The position numbers and the translations under genes are program-made. A stretch of 64,000 bases of DNA from Gracilaria domingensis (taxonomy: Eukaryota > Rhodophyta > Florideophyceae > Gracilariales > Gracilariaceae). Of the stretch, positions 39,689 through 48,784 are shown in pieces. The notes under the pieces were generated by a model. The model had not been told where the DNA came from and ran no database searches. It worked only from the letters and a program-made list of their open reading frames with translations. The stretch covers positions 1-64,000 of the forward strand of contig VCMS01000005.1 in the NCBI GenBank assembly GCA_022539475.1, read 5' to 3'. Within the stretch, counting starts at the first letter, position 1. Each line of letters starts with the position of its first letter.

Positions 39689-39773
39689 CATGTCTGCGTG
39701 TAGATGTGTCTTTAGGCTGTTGGGTCCTCACTGAGGACCCAACAGCCTAAAGACACATCTACACGCAGACATG
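39689..39773. repeat. 85-bp perfect palindrome
   Basis: Two 42-bp arms (39689-39730 and 39732-39773) are exact reverse complements around a single C. They begin CATGTCTGCGTGTAGATGTG. A partial degenerate echo (CAGACATCTACACGTAG) lies just upstream near 39625. Such a palindrome would extrude as a cruciform and usually decays fast, so it is probably recent. Confidence 0.9.
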
Positions 39774-41166
39774 AGGACTCCTCACCAACCCCTTAAGTTG
39801 GGGGGAACTAGCTAGCGTATGAGTTTCAATAATAGAGAAGTGCTCTTGCTGTTTTCACGCCGAAGCTTTCACAGAAACTTCTTTCTGTTACTGCTGCGCA
39901 AGCTATGACAACTATTCTGTGGGAGAATTGTGATCTTTCTTGGCGCGGAGAAAGTTTTGGATCGTTTGAGGTGATATTTACAAACATGGTGAGGAGGGAC
40001 TTGGCAGGCGTTGGTTTCATTGGAGGGGGTCATATCTCTTGTATAATGAATTTGCGGAAGCCATAGTCATTGTGATCTAGTGCTTTTGCAACAGTATATT
40101 TTTCCAGCACGTTCCCATCAGAACACTCGAGTGATTCATTTATCGTGTGTTTCCGCCTCGATAACCACACAGCTAGTTCTCTCTCTGGGATATTGATCTT
40201 GACTTGGATACACGCTATCGAGTACAAGCTATGGAATGCAAGCTATCCAAGAGATAAAAACGATTTTGGTCGAAGTACCTTCAAAGCTGTTCGAACAAGA
40301 TTGTTCAAACACATGTGGTATAACTCTATTGAGTATCTAGCTACTCTATAGTGTAAGGGTGAGATTAAATTAGCGTAACCACAATATTTGTGGTTACGCA
40401 TGGAGCCATGGTATAATGATGACAGGTACTAGAAGATTATCGTTAACCACGGATGGAGCTACAAGACTGGGCAATGACCAATTATAAAGGATTTGACACA
40501 CAACCGCAGAACAATAGGGATTTGAGACGTACCTTTGGTAGATTTACTCAGCTTCTCATAATCACATCCATGATGAGACCAATTGGTCTTGCATGATACA
40601 GAGGGAGTCCGAAATCCCGCAATGTAGCCCAATGTTTTGGCTCTTGAAAGACATGTCATATCACTGATATCAGTAAATCTAGGGCTACCAAGACCTGAGG
40701 ATATTCGGCGAAAAGACGAACCAACAATGGAATATGTAGAAAATTACCCGAAAGGGCTTCGCACGACGATGACGAAATTCTGTTCCAGGCAGAATTGCCG
40801 ATGAACAGTTGAGGAAAAAGACGCTCCAGGAAGTTACGATATGATGCGGGTTTCGGTGTTGATTTCACAACTTTGGGTTTTGCCCACGAGAACGAGCTCT
40901 GACACAGGGCAGATACTGCGGAGCGCTGGACACTGCCCTAACAGCCTCTCCTCTCGCTGGCTGGACGACCCGACTTGCAGCAGATTTTGATGAGCAAACA
41001 AGGCCGAGAAACTGTGCCCATCGTTCCTGGCTTTTAGCCTTGCATGTAGGAGGGCTACTCTCCAGGCGCGTGTGGATTGCCATCATGCACCTCAGATTTC
41101 CTGTATTGCCAAACGTTCTGGTGCAATGAAATCCATCTCCTTCACGCCTTCAACTGCGTCAGCAAT
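39774..41166. other. Intergenic DNA before the HAD gene
   Basis: No gene is supported. AT-rich, with short frames only. Confidence 0.5.
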
Positions 41167-42093
41167 ATGTTGCTCTTTCTTCCCCCCTTGTTTCAAAGGC
41201 TTGTAACACCTTCTACGCGATTCAACCGCACATCGCCAAGTGCCTCCAATCTATATGCCTCTCTTCAGTCATCTCGCCCAAGTATTCGAGTCATTGCTAG
41301 TGATATCGATGGGACTCTTCTGACTTCGAAGAAACGACTTCACCCGAAGAATGAACCATTTGTGAAGCGCGCGGTGGAATCAGGTGTCTTATTCGTTCCA
41401 GCCACTGGAAAATCAGCGAGTGGGGCCCTGAAAGCACTCGGAGACTCATTGACGTCTTTCTTGATCGATACACAGCCTTGCATGCCTGGGATCTTTCTCA
41501 ACGGTTTACTTGTAAAAGCAGATGGACAAGTGATATTCGAAAGAACCCTAGGGAAGTTGGACGTGTTGAAAGTCTTGCAAGAGGTGAAGCGACTAGACCT
41601 TACACCGCTCTTGTATTCTGCTGATAATGTACTGGTCTACAAGAGATCGTCCTACACGGATATGTTCATGGTTTCCTTCGAACCGGAACCGCAAGAAGCT
41701 GACTTGGACAAACGAGCCGTGCAGGTTCCGATCCACAAGATTCTACTAGTTGATGAGAGTGGAGGAGACATACGCCGTTTCAGAGCTGGTCTTTCCCGTT
41801 CACTGAACAAAGTGGCAACTATTACACAAGCACGACCAGACGTATTAGAAGTGTTACCCAAGGGGGCAAGCAAGGGAAGAGCGCTCCAACACTTGCTGTC
41901 GTACCTTCAGATCTCGAAAGAGAGTGCTATGGCCGTAGGAGATGGAGAGAATGATCTGGAAATGCTACAAGCAGCCGGCATAGCCGTTGCAACGGGAAAC
42001 GCCGTCCCGACACTGATTGATGTGGCTCATCACGTTGTTTGTTGCAATGATCACGGAGCAGTTGCAGATGCCATTAACAAGTTTGTACTTTAA
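41167..42093 (+). CDS. HAD-superfamily phosphatase, Cof type (IIB)
   Basis: The enzyme has 308 residues from ATG 41167, the first in-frame ATG. The N-terminal 40 residues are rich in Ser/Arg and lack acids (LLFLPPLFQRLVTPSTRFNR), so a plastid or mitochondrial transit peptide is likely. The HAD core starts with motif I ASDIDGTLLTSKK (nucleophile Asp and acid Asp), includes ATGKS (motif II position), a C2-type cap in the middle, a motif III Lys around KGASKG, and motif IV GDGENDLEML. Members dephosphorylate sugar phosphates, flavin or pyridoxal precursors; the exact substrate cannot be told. It is convergent with the kinase gene, with 269 bp between the stops. Single exon. Confidence 0.88.
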   Translation: MLLFLPPLFQRLVTPSTRFNRTSPSASNLYASLQSSRPSIRVIASDIDGTLLTSKKRLHPKNEPFVKRAVESGVLFVPATGKSASGALKALGDSLTSFLIDTQPCMPGIFLNGLLVKADGQVIFERTLGKLDVLKVLQEVKRLDLTPLLYSADNVLVYKRSSYTDMFMVSFEPEPQEADLDKRAVQVPIHKILLVDESGGDIRRFRAGLSRSLNKVATITQARPDVLEVLPKGASKGRALQHLLSYLQISKESAMAVGDGENDLEMLQAAGIAVATGNAVPTLIDVAHHVVCCNDHGAVADAINKFVL

Positions 42094-42362
42094 TCGCATC
42101 GTATACTCGTATGTATATGTTCGTCAGTGTCCAGGCACCGCATGAACGCGAGTACTGCATCGATGCGTCTTTTTTTGTTACAGAGGTAGAAGAAAATGAA
42201 ATGTATAATCTACGTACGAGAGATGCTGGCGTGAATTCTTGCGCGAGAAAATGCCGAGGGGCGCGGGTAGTTCATGGTATAGTTCTGGGAGAGATAATGG
42301 GCGGAAAGCGATTGCATCTGCTTTCTGAATTGAAGTGGCTTACTACACGAGCTGGGTAAGGC

Positions 42363-43910
42363 TTAGCCACTGTTCCTAGCTTCGTGGCGCATCTTTGCGA
42401 ACACAGCCGCCACTTCTTCCTTTTCCGCTGCGCGTTTCAAAAATGGGTGACTCAGCAACTGACCGGCAGAAGCCCTTCTGGCCGGATTCACCACCAAGCA
42501 CTGCGCAACGAAGTCAACAAACTCAGTACTCCATCTAGCCGGCTCTCTCAAGGTCGGGGGAGCTTGCGTTGTAATCAAGAACATTGCGCGCAAGGGCTTC
42601 TCGCTCATATGGGGCGGTTCCCACTCAGCACACTCAATGGCCAAGATGCCGACACTCCACAGATCCACCTTATACTCGTACTCTTTCTGACGAATGAGCT
42701 CCGGTGCCATCCAGTATGGTGTACCTACACATGTGGTACGCTTCTTACGCTCCTCTGTGAGTTCAGCACAGAACCCGAAATCCGCAAGCTTGCATCGCCC
42801 TTGCTGAGTGAGGAGGACGTTGTCGGACTTGATATCTCGGTGGAGACGCTTCATTCCGTGCATGAACTTGAGACCTTTAAGCACCTCTCGAAGCACATAT
42901 GCGATATGTGTTTCTTCCATCGTTTGTGAGAGTCGCTGATAGTTTTCCAACACATCGGTAAGACATCCACCGTCCATATACTCCATGGAAATCCACATGA
43001 ATCCATTATAATTGTATGTCTCGTGACATTTGATAAGGTTAGGATGACGTGTGCAACACATCATGCGGATTTCCATCTCTAGCGCATCAGCTTCCGTCTT
43101 ATTCGCTGGTTGGACCTTCTTGAGAGCCACCTTCCGTCCGTCATGAGTGACGGCCTCAAACACGCTCCCCGACGCGCCCTGTCCGATTTGGTGCATGTTG
43201 GAGAACACGGCACTCGGATCCTTGTTGTGGACGTACACAGGTTGCTCCGGAGCTATGGACATGACGGTGCGTCGATCAACAGCTCGCTGCGCGCGCGGCG
43301 CATGCGACGGGGGCGCGGCCCTGGATGCTGGGACGCGAGTGGGCGGTGCATGGGGCGGCGGGGGACGCCTGTCTGGAGGCCGGGGCGGGAGCTGCTTGAA
43401 TGGCTTGGGAGGCGCCTTCTTCTTGACGGGCGATTTGCTCTTGAGAGGCGTGGCCGCAGGCGGCCTGGCCACGACCGCAGGCGCAGGCGCAGGCGCAGGC
43501 GCAGGCGCAGGCGCAGGCGCAGGCGCAGGCGCAGGCTGCGGCAGTGCTTGCAGCGGCTTCTTGACGGGAGGGGGAGCGCCGTAGAGGTAGAGCTGGAAGG
43601 CTCGCAGCGCGGCGTCAGGATCGGCGCGGAAGTCGTCTTGGGAGAGGCCCTGCTTGATGAGCTCGCTCTCCATGGCGGCGGGCAAACCACGAAAGCCGGA
43701 CGACGCGGATGCATCCGATTCGACATGGACGGCGTGGGTGGAGGCGACGGGGAAGCCGACATGGGCATTCTTGCGCTTGTGGGGGGAGGCGCGCTTGCGG
43801 GGGTACGACGGCAGATGGGCGGTGGACGGGAGCGCGTTAGCGGCGGAGTTTTCCTTCAGGTCTGCGTCGCGCGGGGACAGGATGCGACGGAGGGAAGTGA
43901 GGACGTCCAT
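42363..43910 (-). CDS. PAK/STE20-like serine/threonine kinase with a PBD-like N-terminus
   Basis: The protein has 515 residues from ATG 43910. Residues about 48-115 resemble a p21(Rho/Rac)-binding domain: HVGFP start, GFRGLP, then an amphipathic stretch ending in AALRAFQLYL. However, an insertion sits between HVGF and GLP. Residues 120-230 are Pro/Ala-rich with (AP)n encoded by ten perfect GCAGGC units, and then basic and Pro-rich. The kinase domain is about 232-495: GQGASGSVF loop, ALKK lysine, HRDIKSDN catalytic loop, DFGFC, and the activation segment TTCVGTPYWMAPE typical of STE20/PAK. All catalytic residues are present. It probably acts downstream of Rho-type GTPases in the cytoskeleton or MAPK cascades. 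Single exon. Confidence 0.92.
   Translation of the reverse strand: MDVLTSLRRILSPRDADLKENSAANALPSTAHLPSYPRKRASPHKRKNAHVGFPVASTHAVHVESDASASSGFRGLPAAMESELIKQGLSQDDFRADPDAALRAFQLYLYGAPPPVKKPLQALPQPAPAPAPAPAPAPAPAPAPAVVARPPAATPLKSKSPVKKKAPPKPFKQLPPRPPDRRPPPPHAPPTRVPASRAAPPSHAPRAQRAVDRRTVMSIAPEQPVYVHNKDPSAVFSNMHQIGQGASGSVFEAVTHDGRKVALKKVQPANKTEADALEMEIRMMCCTRHPNLIKCHETYNYNGFMWISMEYMDGGCLTDVLENYQRLSQTMEETHIAYVLREVLKGLKFMHGMKRLHRDIKSDNVLLTQQGRCKLADFGFCAELTEERKKRTTCVGTPYWMAPELIRQKEYEYKVDLWSVGILAIECAEWEPPHMSEKPLRAMFLITTQAPPTLREPARWSTEFVDFVAQCLVVNPARRASAGQLLSHPFLKRAAEKEEVAAVFAKMRHEARNSG
43477..43536 (-). repeat. (GCAGGC)10 coding hexanucleotide repeat
   Basis: Ten perfect tandem copies encode the Ala-Pro run of the kinase linker. 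The repeat is in frame, so length changes would alter only the linker. Confidence 0.95.
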
Positions 43911-44121
43911 GGCGGCGAGGGTTGGCGGGGGTGGGGGGGGCGCGGGGTCGGGCGCGGCGGATGGCGGGGGGATTAAGTAGCGATGATGGGCGGCGCGCGG
44001 AGAAGGGAGGATGGGACGTGGGTGATGTGGCGGTGATGCGGCGATGGGGCGCGCGGCAGCAAGTGGCCGTTACGTGACGCGGGCGCATCACAGTTTCCGT
44101 TTCGTGACTGGCGCGCGCGCG

Positions 44122-44937
44122 TCACGCGCGGTCCAACAGCGAGTACAGCGAGTGGTCCTGCAGCGGCGCGTGCGCGTTCTTGCGGTGCGATGTGAGCGCG
44201 GCCTGCGAGCGAAACGACGCGCTGCACACGTCGCACTTGAAGTCGGCGCGCGTGCCGTGCACGTCGCGCTCGTGGCGCCGCGCCGCCGCGGTGGAATGGA
44301 ACGTCAGCGCGCACAGCGCGTCGGCGCACCGCACCACCGTGTCGCCGTGCACCATCTCCTCGTGCCGCCGCAGCGTGTCCACCCGCCCAAACGCCTTGCC
44401 GCACGCTTTGCAGACGTGTTGTCGCCGCCCCTTGTCCCGCTCGCGCTTGCCGCCGCCGTCCGTCCCCCTCCTCGCGCTCGCGCTGGACGTCACCGCGATC
44501 GTCGACTGCCGCGACAGCCGCGAGCTCTCGCTCCCTTTCCACTGCGAGTCGTCCATCATCCCCGACGTCGACGATTGCCCCCGGCTGGACCCCGACCGCC
44601 GCGTGCTTTGCGAGCTGCTGCGGCTGCTGCCCGCCCCCGCCGTCGTCCGCGACGACGACGACGACGACATCGACACCGACGACGAACTACTTCGCTCGCC
44701 TGACGCCGACCAGGATGCCCGCACCGATGTGGTTTGCGTCCGAACCAGCGCCCCATGCGCATCTCTTGACGACGACGATGATTGATCCGTGCGCCGCGTC
44801 ATGTTGTTTAGCTTGTACTTCATCCACGAGTCGTTCATCACGTTCACGCGCCCTCCGCACTTGTGCGATTTCAAAGATGCCGTCGAGCTAAACGATTTCC
44901 CGCATAGAGTACAGCTTGGCCTCTTCTCGCTGCTCAT
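44122..44937 (-). CDS. C2H2 zinc-finger protein, copy A
   Basis: The protein has 271 residues from ATG 44937. One finger-like motif lies at the very N-terminus (CTLCGKSFSSTASLKSHKC, ending in Cys instead of the second His). A Ser/Arg-rich spacer of about 140 residues follows. Then come three fingers near the C-terminus: CKACGKAF...HEEMVH, CADALCALTF...HERDVH (C-X4-C) and CDVCSASF...HRKNAH. The layout matches the shorter gene at 46666-47292, so the two are paralogues. Probably a nuclear DNA-binding regulator; targets are unknown. Single exon. Confidence 0.82.
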   Translation of the reverse strand: MSSEKRPSCTLCGKSFSSTASLKSHKCGGRVNVMNDSWMKYKLNNMTRRTDQSSSSSRDAHGALVRTQTTSVRASWSASGERSSSSSVSMSSSSSSRTTAGAGSSRSSSQSTRRSGSSRGQSSTSGMMDDSQWKGSESSRLSRQSTIAVTSSASARRGTDGGGKRERDKGRRQHVCKACGKAFGRVDTLRRHEEMVHGDTVVRCADALCALTFHSTAAARRHERDVHGTRADFKCDVCSASFRSQAALTSHRKNAHAPLQDHSLYSLLDRA

Positions 44938-46665
44938 GGCCACTTGCCTCGCTCACATTCGTGCGTGCCTTGCTTCATCACACTTGTACCTCATCTTGTT
45001 TGCTTCACACTTGCTATTTATACCATCACTTACTTTACCTATTCCTGACAACTACCAACGCATCTCTGTCATCATCTCGCGTCTCATTATTCTGCACTCG
45101 CCTTCCCGAAGCACGAATCCAACAAGCTTCACTTGCTTTTGTGTTCTCTCTCGCTCATCATACTGGCATGGTGAATGGAATCAAGGCAATCGTGGCATGC
45201 TTCCTACCACATATATATTAGAAACACCACTCTCACATTTCTCTCAGCCGGACTTGGACCCTACATACGCCTGCCACGACATTCGCGTACGCCATCACAT
45301 CTTGTCCAGTCCCACATCGACCTGTCGCCCATACATACGCGTACCAATCTCGCCTTCGTCACAGCAACCAATGCTGCATGTCGTCACAGCAACGCGCAGA
45401 CACAACACGCTTCAAACTCCCCTTACATCGCGAGACAGAACCGGGGCGAGCACACCCTCATCTGATAGCACGCCAATCGCAGCCTGTGCATCACCAGATA
45501 TCGGAAGCAGTCGCCCCCCCCGTCCATATCACGTGACTGTACTCTGCGACATATTGCTTCCTGACGTTCTCCCATCCATAGATTGCGTGCGTCCATATCC
45601 GCAACAGCCTAACCAACTCCCTCGACTTATAGAAGATGTATCATGCTCTGCTCCAATCGATTGGTTTATCACGGACGGTCAACAAGCCCTTTAGGGTCTG
45701 CAGCGAAGTGTTGCCCTACTAGCGCTGCTGCCCGCAGCGGAACAATAGTGCCAACCCTTGCGTCGCACAATGACGATCATTTGAGACTTGGTACCAGACA
45801 GTCTTTGCGGCGCATGTGGAGCTGCGTTCCACACACACAAGACCATGCCACCGGAAACAACGCATATTGATAGGAGAACTTGCACTATCTCGTGTGTGCA
45901 GCAGGTTACGAGTTATGCAGCTGAAAAGACAGGCAGAATTAATCATGGGGCTCACCAGCGCAGAAACGGATTTATGGGGCAACAAGTGTACCAGCTTAGG
46001 CTTCTCCGGCCGCATTTATGTGGAAAGTCCAGTAGGTATCAGATAATGCTCGGTTTCGGTGTATATTTTCAAATGTCTTCGTGGTGGCTCATGATGATAG
46101 AGGGGGCCGTTACGAACTAGAAGCACGGCATGATTGCACGGCGCCAACTGCATCAGTGTTTTGAGTCGCATGACGGTGACGCCGGACTCGAATGCCGCAG
46201 GAAGCCGTAATTCCCTTCAAACCCGGCGCCGGTGGAACTGGCAATGCTGGGATGAATCATGGATCCATGAACAGGAAAGCTGTTTAGCGAATCATGTGAT
46301 ATCTGGATAGTTGACCGAAACTTTTTACCGCATGCAAAGCGACTTCCGCCTTTATCTCTTTAGGGAGTAGGACGGTGCCAATAAATCTGGCGAAGTTACT
46401 CGCATGCAAAGAAGTGCAACTGTATGAGCAATCTTGACTCTGGCACTCGAGACTGCGTGTCAGTCTGTGCTGGACGCTCCGTTGTGTGATCACAATCATT
46501 GAATGATTAGCAAGGAGATCAGCTGTAAATGTCGGTGTAAGCACTTACAACAAGTGATCCAGCTGTTGTGTTCCGAATGGCACGGTTCGATCGAACCGAA
46601 CCGATGAAGTTTGGCTCCGTGCGTCTCTATTAGAGAGCTCGACCCCAGCGACTCTCGCCACCGCG
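44938..46665. other. Intergenic DNA between the two zinc-finger genes
   Basis: No gene is supported; frames on the + strand at 44789-45694 are uninterrupted but have no protein-like pattern. Confidence 0.5.
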
Positions 46666-47292
46666 TCAGAACCGAGTTGGGGCCGCTGCAGTTCTGTGCG
46701 CCTTGTTTGTATGACGAGTCAGTTCTCGACGGGCCGTAAAAGATGCACCGCATGCCATACACTTGAACGGCCGATCAGCGCGCGACGTTGGAGCTGCTGA
46801 CGTGCGGCTTCTTCGTCGGATCCATGAATGTGACCTTTCCAAATGCGTCTTTCGAGCCGAAGATGACCTGAACTCCTGTCGACATTGCGGCACAAGGCAC
46901 AAGTACCTCTCCCCTTCGTGGATGGATCTCACGTGTTTGGACAGACTGGCTTTCGTAGCGTAGAACTTGCGGCATACGTGGCACTGCAGTGCCGGTCGTG
47001 AGAAATGCTCTGAGGTGGCCGATTGCGACGTGCTGATGCTGGAGGAAACTGTGCTTGTGTGCCTGGTTTTGAGTGCTGGTGGGGCTGCAATGTCATGACG
47101 AGCATCCGATGAAGCTTGTGCTTGCGTATTGCTGGAGTCGCTCTGCACTGCTGATATTGGCACATCCACAAAGTCTCGCGAATCAATGTCGTCGCTCGGG
47201 GACGGTGAAACCACCTGTCCCACGAAGCATCTGTGAATTTCTCTCTCTCGCGCGCATCCAAAGTGCGTAGCACAGTATGGGCAATGAGACAT
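46666..47292 (-). CDS. C2H2 zinc-finger protein, copy B
   Basis: The protein has 208 residues from ATG 47292. It opens directly with a finger-like motif CPYCATHFGCAREREIHRC (second His replaced by Cys). After a Ser/Thr/Ala spacer of about 75 residues come three fingers: CHVCRKFYATKASLSKHVRSIH, CLVPQCRQEF...HLERSH (C-X4-C) and CMACGASFTARRELTRHTNKAH. Finger number, the C-X4-C second finger and the N-terminal odd finger match copy A, so a local duplication followed by divergence is likely. The open frame extends upstream, but ATG 47292 gives the same N-terminal finger position as copy A. Probable nuclear regulator. Confidence 0.82.
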   Translation of the reverse strand: MSHCPYCATHFGCAREREIHRCFVGQVVSPSPSDDIDSRDFVDVPISAVQSDSSNTQAQASSDARHDIAAPPALKTRHTSTVSSSISTSQSATSEHFSRPALQCHVCRKFYATKASLSKHVRSIHEGERYLCLVPQCRQEFRSSSARKTHLERSHSWIRRRSRTSAAPTSRADRPFKCMACGASFTARRELTRHTNKAHRTAAAPTRF

Positions 47293-48784
47293 GATATGGC
47301 CAGCGTGGTTCTGACAAAATCCGGCGAACAAAGCAGACCGTTCACGATGGAAAGAATCACGCTGCAAGTTCACTGGTCGGAATGCAAGAGATGGTTGCGG
47401 CAAAGTGGATGGCTTACATACAGCGACGCTGGCAGCCGGCTTTGTGCTGGCCGTTCATACCGCGACCGTGGCGCACGGTATGGCACGCTCTAATAGGCCG
47501 AATGGGGAGCGCGCTCCGTATGCCGCGCGACAGTGTTGACGATAAGAACGACGGCGTATAGGGTAGGGGGGGGAGAGAGGGGGGGGGGGGGGGGGGGGGG
47601 GGCGAACAACTAGCCCTAGCGGAGACAAAGGAGCCATGAGCTGCTCGAACGCTCGTTTTCGGGTCATGACAGTGCACGCAGACAGCTCGTTCGGCGCCAG
47701 CAGTCGCACCCGTTTCGTTTGGGCGCACTGTCTTGCGGTTGAGGACAAGCCGCGGAATTAGGCCTACACGGAATGGAAGGGCAGAGGCAGAGCCTCCTCC
47801 TCTCCGCCCTCCATTACTGTAAACTCTTTCGCTTCGCAGCTTTCGTTTCGCAGCTTTCGCTTCCCGGCTTCCGTGTCACGGCTTCCACCCTGACATTTGC
47901 ATCATTTGGCCGCTCGCAGAACCATGAATAATCCTTATTGGTAACCGGTGGTCTCAGACGAAGGAAAAGGCCCTGCGAAGACTAATCTCGCGATTTCCGT
48001 TTTGCGAAGTGGAATTTCATTGCATTCAAATCCTAACGATGAGCGTCTCATTCTTTCGAGAGCACGCTTTTTCTCTCGAGACACCGGTGCTGCTGCGTAT
48101 CTGCAGACGAGGATGCGGTCGCCCTTTCCCCCAGGAGCGTTTTGCGCTGGAACTACAACATGATTGCCAAACATCGATCGTTGTAAACGATATTTTCCAT
48201 GAAAGCACGTGAAGTATACAGTTGGCAGGAAGCAGGGACTGGTATCTGCCAGGCAGCGATGCATTAATCAAAGCTTTAGTTTCTCTTTCATATTGTTGTT
48301 AAGGGTTGCTTCTGATGAGGTCTGCTTCCGACCCGGATTCATTCATTCCTCCATTCACACACACTTTGCGGTGGGGAAAACAAACCGCTACTAGGTACCG
48401 ACGGTATACGGCAGGTTTGGTACATGGATGCATCCCAAACCAAGTTTTAGTTACGTGAGATGCATTTTACATTATTAAGTTGAGTAAGTATCATTGTTCA
48501 GTAAAACAACGTCCTACGTATAAGATCACTCTACTCGCGCTCTCTTGCACCAAACCCAAAAAAAATTTCAAGGGTATACTTGACGGTGCTCATCAGATAC
48601 GATGTAGTGTGGCCGGCCTTTAGAAAGGCTGTACATGGAACCAAAATGCCACGCATGCCACGCACTCAAGCCTGTCGTAGCAACAAGTCATGATCACATT
48701 ACTACGCATCAATTGGCTGTTACCAAGGTAAAAACGAGCTGAATGCGGTCCAGCAAAGCACAGCATATGCAATTTGCTTTGCTT
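47293..48784. other. Intergenic DNA with a G24 tract
   Basis: No gene is supported. A run of 24 G at 47579-47602, preceded by GGGGGGGAGAGAGG, lies about 290 bp upstream of the zinc-finger start (a C run on that gene's sense strand). The rest shows only short frames. Confidence 0.55.

Noticed and set aside
43110-43976. 288-codon + strand frame with a poly-Arg run
   Set aside because: Opposite the kinase linker; the Arg run is the antisense reading of the GCAGGC repeat.
44789-45694. 301-codon + strand frame beside zinc-finger copy A
   Set aside because: Overlaps the start of the zinc-finger gene on the other strand and has no domain or bias suggesting a protein.
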